Assembly (NCBI GenBank): GCA_963738325.1
Contig: CAVTWD010000008.1
Coordinates: forward strand, 310,001-374,000
DNA from: CAVTWD01 sp963738325
GTDB taxonomy: Bacteria; Actinomycetota; Acidimicrobiia; Acidimicrobiales; Ilumatobacteraceae
DNA length: 64,000 nucleotides
Direction: 5' to 3'
The position numbers and the translations under genes are program-made. How positions within the stretch are numbered: the first letter of the stretch is position 1; the number at the start of each line of letters is the position of its first letter. The notes beneath the pieces were generated by a model that was not told the DNA's origin, searched no databases, and saw only the letters and a list, made by a program, of their open reading frames with translations. Of the stretch, positions 28,057 through 36,579 are shown one piece after another.

Positions 28057-28581
28057 ATGAGCGATCGCGCTGTCGTGATGGCTGTGGCCAGCTACCCCTC
28101 GAGAGCGGCCGCCGCGCGGGACTTCCGGATCGTGTCGAGTGCCCCGTGCTGTCGGGAGCGCAACTACCTCGCCGCGGCGAAGCTCGAGAAGGGGGCTGAC
28201 GGCCTCCTCACGATCGACGACCACCACACGGCCGGGCGTCTCGCCTGCGGTGCCGCGCTCCTCGGCGGTGCCCTCATCGTCGTGGCCGCTCCACTCGGCA
28301 TCGTCTTCCTGGTGCCGGCGCTGGCCAGGAAGACCGCCTGGGCAGGTGTTGGCGCGATCGTCGCCCACCTGTGGAACAACGTCCCGAAGGGTGAGCTCCG
28401 GAGCATGTCTGACATGGTCGAGATGGCCCAGGCCGCGCTGCTCGTCGTGGCCCTCGGCTACCAGGGCGACGACATCAAGCCCCTCTTTGCGAATGCGGCA
28501 GCCAGCGTCGTCGTCGACGTCACTCCGGCCGACCTGGAGGCGGAGTTCTCCTACGCCGTCGACGAAGCCAACGCGACGTAG
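28057..28581 (+). CDS. DUF1269-type membrane-associated protein
   Basis: A 174-residue protein of the DUF1269/general-stress type. It has an N-terminal ferredoxin-like strand pair (VVMAVASYPSRAAAARDF), a central glycine-rich hydrophobic segment (GAALLGGALIVVAAPLG) and a second hydrophilic domain starting HLWNNVPKGELRSMSD. Paralogues in this window are at 40498 and 47210. The ATG at 28057 has an ideal AGGAGG site. It is divergent from LAL 1 and convergent with the PapA-like gene. The function is unknown; an envelope or stress role is inferred from the family and neighbours. Confidence 0.78.
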   Translation: MSDRAVVMAVASYPSRAAAARDFRIVSSAPCCRERNYLAAAKLEKGADGLLTIDDHHTAGRLACGAALLGGALIVVAAPLGIVFLVPALARKTAWAGVGAIVAHLWNNVPKGELRSMSDMVEMAQAALLVVALGYQGDDIKPLFANAAASVVVDVTPADLEAEFSYAVDEANAT

Positions 28582-28616
28582 CGCCGCGGCTCGAGCCAAT
28601 CGTGCCCGGCGTGGCC

Positions 28617-29951
28617 TCAGTCAGCGGACTTGCAAAACCAACGGATCCGCTCCTCGAAGGCGGCCACGAACTCGCGGGCGCGATCGTCGCTGATCTCCGG
28701 GTTCTGGTAGGTGACCGTCATCGCGAGGCGTCCGTTGATCGTGATCCCGTTGAACGAGACGAACGGCCAGTAGCTGTGGTGCATGGGCAGCGCGCCGCGG
28801 ATGACCCTGGGGCGCAGCGCCGTGCCCTCGCTCGGGAGGTCAACCGCACCGAGGTTGGCCATCGTGCCCGTGTACATGGGATCGCCGACGGTGGTGGTGA
28901 GGTGCTCCACCCACTTCTTGCCGCCGAAGACGAAGGCAAAGTGATCGTTGCGGTCGATGCCGTCGGAGACCTGCGTCTTGAAGTCGCGGGCGTGGTCCCA
29001 TTCGGTCATGGCGCGCATGTCGTGGTGCCGACTGGTGATGACGGCCGCGTATGATCCCATGTCCTCGATCGCCACCGGGATGCGCAGACCGTCGCGGATG
29101 TCGAGCGTCGTGACGATGACGATCTCGTCGTCCGCCGCCGGGTGGAGGACATCGTCGATGGCGAGGAGCTCGGCCGCGCCCAGCGTCCCGAGCACCGTGG
29201 TGCCATTGGCCCGCGCGTTGGCTCGCATGGCCGACAGCTGCTCGATGGGGAGGTCCATCGGCAGCACGTGGCTGATCCTCGGCTCGGTCGAGTCGCCGCG
29301 TTGCGACGGCCACGGCATGGGCCGCGGGAGTTTTGCCTGCCGCTCGAAGAAGTCCGCCAGCAGCGCTTCCCCGGCCTCGCCCGTTCCCCACTCGGGCAGG
29401 ATGTCCTCGACCGCGGGGCTGATGCCGCTGGTGGCGATGCTGGCGTCGCCCTCCCCGCCGAGGGCGAGCGCCTCGTACTCGCTCAACAGCTGACGGCAGA
29501 AATGGAACAGCGACCTGCCGTCGCAGAAGGCGTGCGTGCACGACAACACCAGCTCCCCGCCCGGCTCGCCCGAGATGTACAGCAGGGCGCGAACCGGTGG
29601 ATCGCCGTCGACGCCGAGCTGGACGTTGAGCTCGTCTTGGAAGGCGCGGAAGGTCTCCTCGGGCCCGACGCGTTTGATGACCGAGAACTCCGGCGGTGTC
29701 GAGTCGTCGATCACGAACGAAGGCCGTTCCCCCGCCGGCGTCGCCGGCACCCGGGCCCGCAGGATCAGCCGGCGGGCCACCATGTTCCGGAAGGCGCGCT
29801 CCATGAGCTCGGGGTCGACCAGGCCGTCGAACTCGATGAGGCGAACCAAATGGCAGGCCGCATGCGACTGTTCCAGCAGGTAGAGCAAGTACTCCGCGGC
29901 GCCGAGATCCCTCACTCGCCCACCACTCGTCTCAACCGACTGCTGCGTCAT
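28617..29951 (-). CDS. PapA-like acyltransferase (condensation-domain fold)
   Basis: A 444-residue CoA-dependent acyltransferase of the condensation/PapA superfamily. The catalytic HxxxDG motif is HAFCDG at residues 140-145, after the N-terminal half starting LGAAEYLLYLLEQSH. A second half carries TTVGDPMYTGTMANLGAVDLP and PFVSFNGITINGRLAMTVTY, the latter equivalent to the family's DFGWG-latch region. Related enzymes esterify polyketide diols or trehalose lipids. No polyketide synthase is near, so the acceptor is unknown. It lies downstream of the AraC and AhpD-like genes on the same strand. Confidence 0.85.
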   Translation of the reverse strand: MTQQSVETSGGRVRDLGAAEYLLYLLEQSHAACHLVRLIEFDGLVDPELMERAFRNMVARRLILRARVPATPAGERPSFVIDDSTPPEFSVIKRVGPEETFRAFQDELNVQLGVDGDPPVRALLYISGEPGGELVLSCTHAFCDGRSLFHFCRQLLSEYEALALGGEGDASIATSGISPAVEDILPEWGTGEAGEALLADFFERQAKLPRPMPWPSQRGDSTEPRISHVLPMDLPIEQLSAMRANARANGTTVLGTLGAAELLAIDDVLHPAADDEIVIVTTLDIRDGLRIPVAIEDMGSYAAVITSRHHDMRAMTEWDHARDFKTQVSDGIDRNDHFAFVFGGKKWVEHLTTTVGDPMYTGTMANLGAVDLPSEGTALRPRVIRGALPMHHSYWPFVSFNGITINGRLAMTVTYQNPEISDDRAREFVAAFEERIRWFCKSAD

Positions 29952-30089
29952 GATGTCCCCCGGTCTCGATCCAGCACAGGTGCTGTTCGCGGGCGATAGC
30001 CCTCTCGATGCCCATCGTAGGCAGGGGCCCGACGCGGGGCGGAAGGGAGCGGCCGTTCGTCGCCGGCGTGCAGCGAGGGGTCGGGGCGA

Positions 30090-30662
30090 TCAGGCCTCCC
30101 CGGCGTGCAAGCGGCTGCATTTGGGGAGAGCCCACCGTGTGCCGCAGTCGAACGGCAGCACCGCAGCGACGTTGGCCCGGTCGCGACGTAGCGGCTCCAG
30201 CGAGAACAGCGGGGAGAACGCGGCCCACCACAAAGCCAGCTCCGCCAAGCTGCGCTGGCCGGTCTCCGTGGCGACGAGTCGACGGTGAGAGCGCCTGTCG
30301 AGCGCCGTCACCTGGATCCCGATCTGGCCGACGATGCCGCACAGGTGAACATCGATGCGGTGCGACACCGGCGGCCCGAGCGCGGTAAGAGCAAGCTCGA
30401 GGACGCGCCGGGCACAGGTAACGACAGAGGGTGGAGCCGCTTTGGGGTTCCCGCATCGGTCCAGGCGCACCTCGACGCCGTGGCGGCGCGCTTCGACCAC
30501 GAGATCGGAAACGTCCAGCATCTGGCAGACAGGCCACCGCCGGCGAGACTCGTGCACGGCCGAGCCGGCCGTGACCAGTTGAACGAGGTTGACCTCGCCG
30601 CCAGCCGCAGGGCAGGGCGTGTCGGCGTCGGGCGACTCCTCGAACAGGGGATCAGACTCCAT
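30090..30662 (-). CDS. Hypothetical protein, faintly histidine-kinase-like
   Basis: 190 residues with no clear family. The segment VVTCARRVLELALTALGPPVSHRIDVHL resembles the N-box helix and following strand of a GHKL ATPase, but the N, D and glycine boxes are missing. The N-terminus is acidic and the C-terminus holds LAELALWWAAFSPLF. It lies 30 bases after the AraC gene and so may be co-transcribed with it. Confidence 0.5.
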   Translation of the reverse strand: MESDPLFEESPDADTPCPAAGGEVNLVQLVTAGSAVHESRRRWPVCQMLDVSDLVVEARRHGVEVRLDRCGNPKAAPPSVVTCARRVLELALTALGPPVSHRIDVHLCGIVGQIGIQVTALDRRSHRRLVATETGQRSLAELALWWAAFSPLFSLEPLRRDRANVAAVLPFDCGTRWALPKCSRLHAGEA

Positions 30663-30692
30663 GGTCCCACCACACTGTCTCGATGATGCTTG

Positions 30693-31175
30693 TCATGAGG
30701 CCGCGGGCGCCGGGCCCCGCTTTGGTCGGCGGGCCACGGTCGCGCTGGGAAGCTCACCGAAAAGCGCTCGATACTGATCGGCGAAGCGACTGAGGTGCCG
30801 GAAGCCGAAGTCCGACGCGGCCCGGGTCACGGCGTCACGGGCCGCCGGGCCCTCGAGGAGGGCACGACGCACCTCGTGGAGGGCGGCGCTGCGGAGAAAC
30901 GCGGTTGGGGAGAGTCCGTAGCACTCGCTGAAGGCATGGCGCACTCGGCGCTCGGACGCCCCGGCGGCGCGGCAGAGATCGGTCAACCTCAGGTTCTGAT
31001 ATCGGGCCTCACTCGCGTACGACTCACATGCTCCTGCGATCCGCACGCTCCTGGGGTGGGCGGAGGGCGGCGGCTCCCCGGTGGCGCCTGACGAATGGTC
31101 ATCTGGCGCGGCGTCCCACGCTTGCATTGCAATTGTCATGGCTCGGATCTTCCAATGCTCGGTCCGCCCCGACAT
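30693..31175 (-). CDS. AraC-family HTH protein
   Basis: About 160 residues, containing only the DNA-binding part of an AraC regulator. It has two HTH units, NLRLTDLCRAAGASERRVRHAF and then AASDFGFRHLSRFADQYRALFG, the second being the conserved family signature. No cupin or other sensor domain is present, only a 50-residue low-complexity N-terminus. The start is uncertain: ATG codons at 31175, 31139 and 31127 are possible. It may respond through a partner or regulate the adjacent acyltransferase and AhpD-like genes. Confidence 0.85.
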   Translation of the reverse strand: MSGRTEHWKIRAMTIAMQAWDAAPDDHSSGATGEPPPSAHPRSVRIAGACESYASEARYQNLRLTDLCRAAGASERRVRHAFSECYGLSPTAFLRSAALHEVRRALLEGPAARDAVTRAASDFGFRHLSRFADQYRALFGELPSATVARRPKRGPAPAAS

Positions 31176-31240
31176 CGCCCCTGCGGGATGATTGCGAGCA
31201 GGTCAGGGGGCCATGCGCCGGTAGGGCTTCGGCTGGCGCC

Positions 31241-31615
31241 TCAGCCGGCCACCGGCGCATCTAAGTCGTAGCCGAGAGCCAACGCCAGTTCGGGCGCGGC
31301 TGACGTCGCCCGAGCGAGCCCGACGATGGGCGCCACGGCGATGAGCACATCAACGATGTCGGTCTCGGTCGCGCCTGCGGCCAGCGCCGAGTCGACCGCC
31401 CACTGATAAGAGGCGGATGGTGATCGGACGGCGATCAGCGCCGCAATGCGAGCAAGGGCGGGGGTTCGAGTCTCGGGGTCGGTCACGGCGAATACCCCCG
31501 TGCCGCTCATGACCCGTGCGATCGTTGCCTCGTCATTCAAGGCGAGCCGCCGAAGGAACTCTTCCTGGCCGGCCCTCATGGCCCACGCACCTGCGCAGCC
31601 CATATCACGGGTCAC
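31241..31615 (-). CDS. AhpD/carboxymuconolactone decarboxylase-like protein A
   Basis: A 124-residue all-helical CMD-fold protein: LARIAALIAVRSPSASYQWAV, then LAAGATETDIVDVLIAVAPIVG. The peroxidase CxxC pair of true AhpD is absent, with SPSASY in its place, so an alkylhydroperoxide-reducing role is unlikely. Its start overlaps the stop of protein B (31612) by ATGA. Confidence 0.85.
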   Translation of the reverse strand: MTRDMGCAGAWAMRAGQEEFLRRLALNDEATIARVMSGTGVFAVTDPETRTPALARIAALIAVRSPSASYQWAVDSALAAGATETDIVDVLIAVAPIVGLARATSAAPELALALGYDLDAPVAG

Positions 31616-32067
31616 ACCGGATCCGCTGGAAGAGAGCTCCAGGGCGGATCGAGCTGCTCGAGCGCGGCGTCGATGTCGTAACCGACTCGGAGGGCGACGT
31701 GCGGAGTGGCCGACACCAGGCGCGCCAAGCCGACGATGGGCGCGACCGCGTTCATCGTGGCGATGACCTGTTCGTCGGTCGCGCCGGAGTTCATCGCACC
31801 GGCGACGATCGGGCGGTAGCAGGCTGCCGACGAGCCGAGGGCTACGAGCGCGGCCATTCGCACGAGGGCCTTGGTCCGGGCTCCGAGCCCGGGGTCACCG
31901 AGCTCTTCGACAAGCGCGCCGTGGGGACGTGACGGCAGGGCGGGGTCCGACGACACCAGCTCGTGGAGCTGTGTCCGGACCCGCATCAGCTCGGTGCGGC
32001 CTCTTCCCGATCCGGCGGCGGCGGCCATAAGACCGATTGGACACTGCTTCGGGATGGCCCGCATCAC
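31612..32067 (-). CDS. AhpD/carboxymuconolactone decarboxylase-like protein B
   Basis: A 151-residue paralogue of protein A. It has KALVRMAALVALGSSAACYRP, then AMNSGATDEQVIATMNAVAPIVG. Only one cysteine occurs where AhpD has CxxC. The pair could form a hetero-oligomer. It begins 30 bases after the stop of LAL 2 on the same strand, so LAL 2, B and A probably form one transcript. Confidence 0.85.
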   Translation of the reverse strand: MMRAIPKQCPIGLMAAAAGSGRGRTELMRVRTQLHELVSSDPALPSRPHGALVEELGDPGLGARTKALVRMAALVALGSSAACYRPIVAGAMNSGATDEQVIATMNAVAPIVGLARLVSATPHVALRVGYDIDAALEQLDPPWSSLPADPV

Positions 32068-32097
32068 CCCGATGGTGTGAAGCGCCGCGGCGAGCCC

Positions 32098-34380
32098 CTA
32101 ATGGCCGAGCAGGCCGATCTCCTCGGCTCGCGAGACCGCCTCGCGCCGCGATGACACGCCCAGCTTCCTCATCAGGGACGCCGCCTGCGACTTCACCGTG
32201 TGCCTGGACAGATGCAGACGGTCTCCGATGTCCGGATACGACAGGTGCGTGGCGAGCAGGGGGAGGAGGCGGAGCTCGGCGGCGGTCAGCGATGACACTC
32301 CGACGCTTCCCGTCGGAACGGCGTCCACCATCTGCTGGAGCTCGTCGGCATGGCTCCCGACGGTGCCGACGTCGGGGCGGAGCTGCAGGATGTCGCGGAC
32401 CTGGCGGAGAACGGCCCGCGCCCCTGCGGGATCAGCGCACTCGAGATACGCATGGACGAGCTGCAGCAGGAAATGAGCCGACAGGGGAACCGCGGCAGTG
32501 CACAGTGGGCGCAACCGGCTGGCTAGGACCGTGTAGGACTTCGCTGACGCGACATCCCCCTGGTGGGCGGCCGTGCGGGCGGCGACGGAGTAGGCCACCA
32601 CCGCCGCTAGGTAGGACTCGAGGTGCCTCTCCTGCACGATCTCGAACGCGTCCTGGGCCAACCGCTCGGCCGACGGCCAATCGCGGCGGTCAATGGCGAT
32701 GACCGCTCGTTCGGCGGTCGCCATGACGGCAGTCGGGAAGGTCTTCTTGCGAAGGTTCGTTTCGACCGCTTGCGCGAGCAGGGCGTCAGCTCTTGGCGCG
32801 TCGTCGCTCAGGGCGTAGGACATCGCCTCCAGGTACAGCGCGGGGCCGAAGAACGGGCTCTGCGGGTTGAGCCCCGCGCGAGCCTTCTCAGCGTCCTTGC
32901 GCATCTGCAGCACGCCTCGCCGCAGCAGCACCGCCTCCAGGTGGGCAAGCCAATACTCGAACGGGCTGCCATCGGGCGCGATCGGGGCGGCGGATGCGGA
33001 GGCGGCCGCGGCGGCGTCCGCCCACTGCTCGGTTGTGGCCAGATGGCCGAGTAGCGCCTCTCCCAACGAGGCGATCACCGCCAGGTGTGGGTTCCGTTCG
33101 ATGAGCCCTCGCTCGTCGAACCAGGCGATCCACCGCTGCACGGTGTCGATGCGTCCAGCGGCGAACGTGACCTGGGCCACCTGGCCGAAGAGGCGAGCCG
33201 CTCGTAGGGCGTCCCCGGAAGCCTGGGCGTGATCGATGGCCAGGTCGGCCTGGCCGTTGGCTTCGAACCACGTCGCCGCGCGATCGTGCAGGCGGCCGAT
33301 CATTTCCGGCTCCCGACAGGTCACGTCGGCGGCCAGGACCTCCCGCAGCAGATGGTGGCATCTGTACCAGCGCCGCTGGCCGTCGAGCCGAACCACGAGC
33401 ATGTTCGAGGCCGCCAGCGACTCGAGCAGCTCGTGCGAACCCGTCGTGCCAGCGACGGCATCACAGACGGGGCCACTCAACCGTTCGAGGATGGACGTGC
33501 GGGTGAGGAGCAGCGTTGCCTCCGGCGAGAGGGAGCTGAGAACCTCGGAGCCCACGTAATCGGAGACGAAGAGATCCTCCGGGCGGAATGGAGGCCGTCC
33601 GATCGGAGCGTGGCGCCCGGCCTTCATGGCCAGCGCGCCGAGATAGAGGCCGACCGGCCAGCCTTCGGTCCGCCGCATGAGCTCGCTGAACTGCTCCTCG
33701 TCGGCCTCTGCCTCCGCCTGTTTGATGAGAGCCCGCGCCTCCGGTTCGGTCATGGCGAGATCGTGCGCAGTCAACTCGAGGAGGTGTCCTCGCGCCCGCA
33801 GTTGGGAGAGTGGGATCGGCGGCTCGGACCGCGAGGCCACCGCGAAGCGCGAGCCTGGCGGCAGGCTGAGCGCAACCTCGCTGATCACATCTCCGCAACG
33901 TTGGCTCTCGAGCATCTCGGCGTGATCGAGAACCATCACGAAGGGAGTGCGCATCGCGGCAACGACCACCGCGAGGCGGCGGGCGACCGCACCGGCGTCG
34001 ACGGCGCTGGGAGCCACCAGAGCTCGAAGCACTCGGGGAGCGATGGGCTCGATTCGGCCCAGTACCTCGGCCAAGTACGCGACCAGCGCGCCGACGTCGT
34101 TGTCGTGTGTGTCGAGCGAGACCCACGACGTGGCGAGGGGCGTCTGGGCCAGCCATTCCGCAAGTAGCGTCGTCTTGCCGTAGCCGGCCGGGGCGACGAC
34201 GGAGATGACCGGTGTCTCCGTGTGCTCCAGTCGATCGACCAACGCCGGCCGCTTGACGAGGCCGGGCCGGCTCTGGGGTGGCCGCAGCTTCGAGTCGAGG
34301 AACTCGAACTCGAATGTCGACGAGAACGGCCGCGCGCTGTCGGCGGCACGATGGGGCCCAGCCATCGTGGAAGTTGACAT
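32098..34380 (-). CDS. MalT-type LuxR (LAL) transcriptional regulator 2
   Basis: A 760-residue paralogue of LAL 1 with the same order. The P-loop is VVAPAGYGKTTLLAEW near residue 62 and Walker B is VMVLDHAEML. CHHLLREVLAADV lies in the winged-helix region, helical repeats follow, and the C-terminal LuxR HTH has LTAAELRLLPLLATHLS and a recognition helix in SRHTVKSQAASLMRKL. The recognition helices of the two LALs share RxTVKSQ, so they may see similar DNA. It heads a probable operon with the two AhpD-like genes. Confidence 0.92.
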   Translation of the reverse strand: MSTSTMAGPHRAADSARPFSSTFEFEFLDSKLRPPQSRPGLVKRPALVDRLEHTETPVISVVAPAGYGKTTLLAEWLAQTPLATSWVSLDTHDNDVGALVAYLAEVLGRIEPIAPRVLRALVAPSAVDAGAVARRLAVVVAAMRTPFVMVLDHAEMLESQRCGDVISEVALSLPPGSRFAVASRSEPPIPLSQLRARGHLLELTAHDLAMTEPEARALIKQAEAEADEEQFSELMRRTEGWPVGLYLGALAMKAGRHAPIGRPPFRPEDLFVSDYVGSEVLSSLSPEATLLLTRTSILERLSGPVCDAVAGTTGSHELLESLAASNMLVVRLDGQRRWYRCHHLLREVLAADVTCREPEMIGRLHDRAATWFEANGQADLAIDHAQASGDALRAARLFGQVAQVTFAAGRIDTVQRWIAWFDERGLIERNPHLAVIASLGEALLGHLATTEQWADAAAAASASAAPIAPDGSPFEYWLAHLEAVLLRRGVLQMRKDAEKARAGLNPQSPFFGPALYLEAMSYALSDDAPRADALLAQAVETNLRKKTFPTAVMATAERAVIAIDRRDWPSAERLAQDAFEIVQERHLESYLAAVVAYSVAARTAAHQGDVASAKSYTVLASRLRPLCTAAVPLSAHFLLQLVHAYLECADPAGARAVLRQVRDILQLRPDVGTVGSHADELQQMVDAVPTGSVGVSSLTAAELRLLPLLATHLSYPDIGDRLHLSRHTVKSQAASLMRKLGVSSRREAVSRAEEIGLLGH

Positions 34381-34491
34381 GGCCGGTCAGAGTAGACGAG
34401 GTCACGACGTCGACCCTGCTGGACGTCCCCCCTTGCGGGTGCGGCGAGTGCTTGCGCCTATCGGCGAGTGGGTGCGCCTACGAACGACCGC

Positions 34492-34884
34492 TCACGCCAG
34501 GGCCTTCGCCTTGAGGCGCTCGAACTCGTCGTCGTCGATGACTCCTCGGGCCTTGAGGTCGGCGATCCGAGCGAGCTCGTCGGCGGCACTCGGCGCGGCC
34601 GCCTCCTGCACGTACGCACGCGCTGCTGCGTCCTCGGCCTGGGCCGCCTGGGCTTCGTGCTCGCTCATCTTGTGGCCACGAGCGATGAGGTAGATGAAGA
34701 CACCCAGGTATGGCACGACGATGACGAAGATCGTCCACAGCGCCTTCCCCCACCCCGACAGGTCGCGGCTGCGGAAGATGTCGCCGAAGACCAGGATCAG
34801 CAGCCAGATCCAGACGAAGAAGAGGAAGAACCAGAACATCGACCAGAAGACCTCTCCGGTCCCCCAGACAACGGACAGCGGCAT
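34492..34884 (-). CDS. Phospholipase-D-nuclease N-terminal/SHOCT membrane protein
   Basis: 130 residues. Two hydrophobic helices (FFLFFVWIWLLILVF and ALWTIFVIVVPYLGVFIYL) flank a GDIFRSRDLSGW loop as in PLDc_N proteins. The C-terminal 30 residues form a SHOCT motif (LARIADLKARGVIDDDEFERLK). SHOCT domains are thought to mediate oligomerisation. The ATG at 34884 has an AGGAGG site. It lies 111 bases upstream of LAL 2. Confidence 0.82.
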   Translation of the reverse strand: MPLSVVWGTGEVFWSMFWFFLFFVWIWLLILVFGDIFRSRDLSGWGKALWTIFVIVVPYLGVFIYLIARGHKMSEHEAQAAQAEDAAARAYVQEAAAPSAADELARIADLKARGVIDDDEFERLKAKALA

Positions 34885-35056
34885 GTGAGCCTCCTCGGCT
34901 AGGCGTCGCGCCCATACTCCGGCCCCGGCCGAACTCGTTCATCACCCCGTCGGCATGATTTCCGCCGCGGACGGGTCGTGTTCGCCGCTGCCAGCACCTT
35001 CCTCGCGCTCAACCCCACGGTCGTCGCGCCGTCCAGACCTCACGTTCGACCTTGCG

Positions 35057-35552
35057 TCAGGTCTCGAGTTCGACTGAACGGCGGCCCGGGTGTCCGGGAT
35101 GGACCCGCTCGCGCTGCTCGTCGTGCTCGGTGATCCTGCCCACGCCGACCACCTCACGGCGGGCGAAGTACCACCGGCCGTCGAGCTTCACCAGCTCGTC
35201 GACCCAGCGACCCCAGAAGTGCATGGGCGGCGTGGTCCGCCTCGTACCTGTGGAACGCGTACACGTACGACTGCGAGGTCGCGGTGTCGCCGTTGATCAC
35301 CGGGGCCACGTTCGTGAGATGGTGGCTGGTGGCCGCGAAGACCTGGAGGATGCCACGGAGACGCGCCACGATGGCCTCCCGGCCCCGGTACTCACCCCAA
35401 TAGACGCCGAGCCCGTCGGGAGCGAAACAAGCGGCCGCACCATAGGGGTCGTTGGCATCGATGCAATCGATGTAGCGGATCATCAGCTGCTCGATGGCCC
35501 GCGCTTCCAGCATCTCGACTACCGACTCGGAGTCGAACGGAGAAGTTGCCAT
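35057..35552 (-). CDS. SnoaL/NTF2-like protein, one frameshift
   Basis: About 165 residues of an NTF2-fold polyketide-cyclase-like protein. EARAIEQLMIRYIDCIDAND and GVYWGEYRGREAIVARL are typical of the SnoaL_4 group. The frame shifts near 35220 and continues with MHFWGRWVDELVKLDGRWYF to a TGA at 35057. Such proteins act as isomerases, hydratases or ring-hydroxylating enzyme subunits. It is followed on the same strand by SDR-type neighbours and may belong to a lipid or steroid pathway. Confidence 0.78.
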
Positions 35553-35603
35553 GGCGCATGGCTAGGCCCGCGGTGGCGTCGGCCGCAACCCGTGCTGGCC
35601 GGT

Positions 35604-36476
35604 TCAGAGAGTCGATCCCGGGCGGGCCCTGTCGAGTCCCTCGCGGGCCGCGCCCGAGACACCGCCATCACACGGAATCGCCACCGCGGTGATGAAGGCG
35701 GCGGCAGGAGAGGCGAGGAAGGCGGCGAGCGCGGCGATGTCCTCCGGTTCGCCGAGTCGGGCGACGGGCGTGCGACTGACGTAGTGATCGCGGAACTGCG
35801 CGGGCATCGATCGCACGAGGGGGGTGGCGATGAGGCCGGGCAGGATGGCGTTCGCGGTGACGCCGTCGGGGCCGAATTCCTGGGCCACGGCCTTGGTGAA
35901 GCCGATGACACCCGCCTTCGACGCGGCATAGGCAGGTTGGCCGAGCCCCGGCGTCAGGGCCGCGATCGACGACAGGTTGATGACGCGGCCCCACCCTCGC
36001 CGCGCCATCGACGGCACCGCGGCGCGCACCGTGTGGAACATGCCGGACAGGTTGACCTGGAGCTCGTGCTGCCAGGCTTCCGGCTGCATCTCCGCGATGT
36101 GGGCGATGTTGTTCACGATGCCAGCGTTGTTCACCAGTACGTCAGGCGGGCCGAGTTCGGCCGTGCAACGGGCGACCGCCTCCATGACAGCCTCCGGGTC
36201 GGCCACATCCAAAGCGATGGAGGAGACCCGCCGGCCGGCTTCGATCACCCTGACAGCCGTCGAAACAGCCTCCTCAGGACCGGAGATGCGTCGGCGCAGA
36301 CGGTAGTACGGCTCTCCCTCGAAGGGCTCCGGGTGAGCGTCCGCCACAGCCACATCGGCACCGGCCGCGGCGAGAGCGAGGGCAACGGCTCGCCCGATAC
36401 CACGGGCGGCCCCGGTGACGAACGCGACGCGACCGGCCAGTGGCTCGGGGCCGTGCACGGGGTCGAGCGTAGCCAC
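35604..36476 (-). CDS. Short-chain dehydrogenase/reductase
   Basis: A 290-residue SDR: VTGAARGIGRAVALALA near residue 20, NNAG, NLSSIAALTPGLGQPAYAAS with the catalytic Ser and Tyr-x-x-x-Lys, and a C-terminal PCDGGVSGA. An insert between strands 2 and 3 (HPEPFEGEPYYRLRRR) is typical of mycofactocin-type or carveol-dehydrogenase-like SDRs, but the mycofactocin genes are not here. It precedes the SnoaL-like gene by 51 bases. Confidence 0.9.
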   Translation of the reverse strand: MATLDPVHGPEPLAGRVAFVTGAARGIGRAVALALAAAGADVAVADAHPEPFEGEPYYRLRRRISGPEEAVSTAVRVIEAGRRVSSIALDVADPEAVMEAVARCTAELGPPDVLVNNAGIVNNIAHIAEMQPEAWQHELQVNLSGMFHTVRAAVPSMARRGWGRVINLSSIAALTPGLGQPAYAASKAGVIGFTKAVAQEFGPDGVTANAILPGLIATPLVRSMPAQFRDHYVSRTPVARLGEPEDIAALAAFLASPAAAFITAVAIPCDGGVSGAAREGLDRARPGSTL

Positions 36477-36579
36477 CGAGCCGGGTCGAAGTGACTAGCG
36501 GCACTATCACGCCCGGCTCGGGTCAGAGTCACACGGGCGGGCCACCGCCGCCATCCCCGATTCGGCGAGGAGCGTGAGA

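Noticed and set aside
29952..30300. A 112-codon plus frame opposite the hypothetical protein at 30090
   Set aside because: It is low-complexity arginine/alanine sequence without a ribosome site and antisense to a better-supported frame.
31455..31480. GGTTCGAGTC resembling a tRNA T-loop
   Set aside because: It lies inside the AhpD-like coding frame, and no acceptor or anticodon arms surround it.
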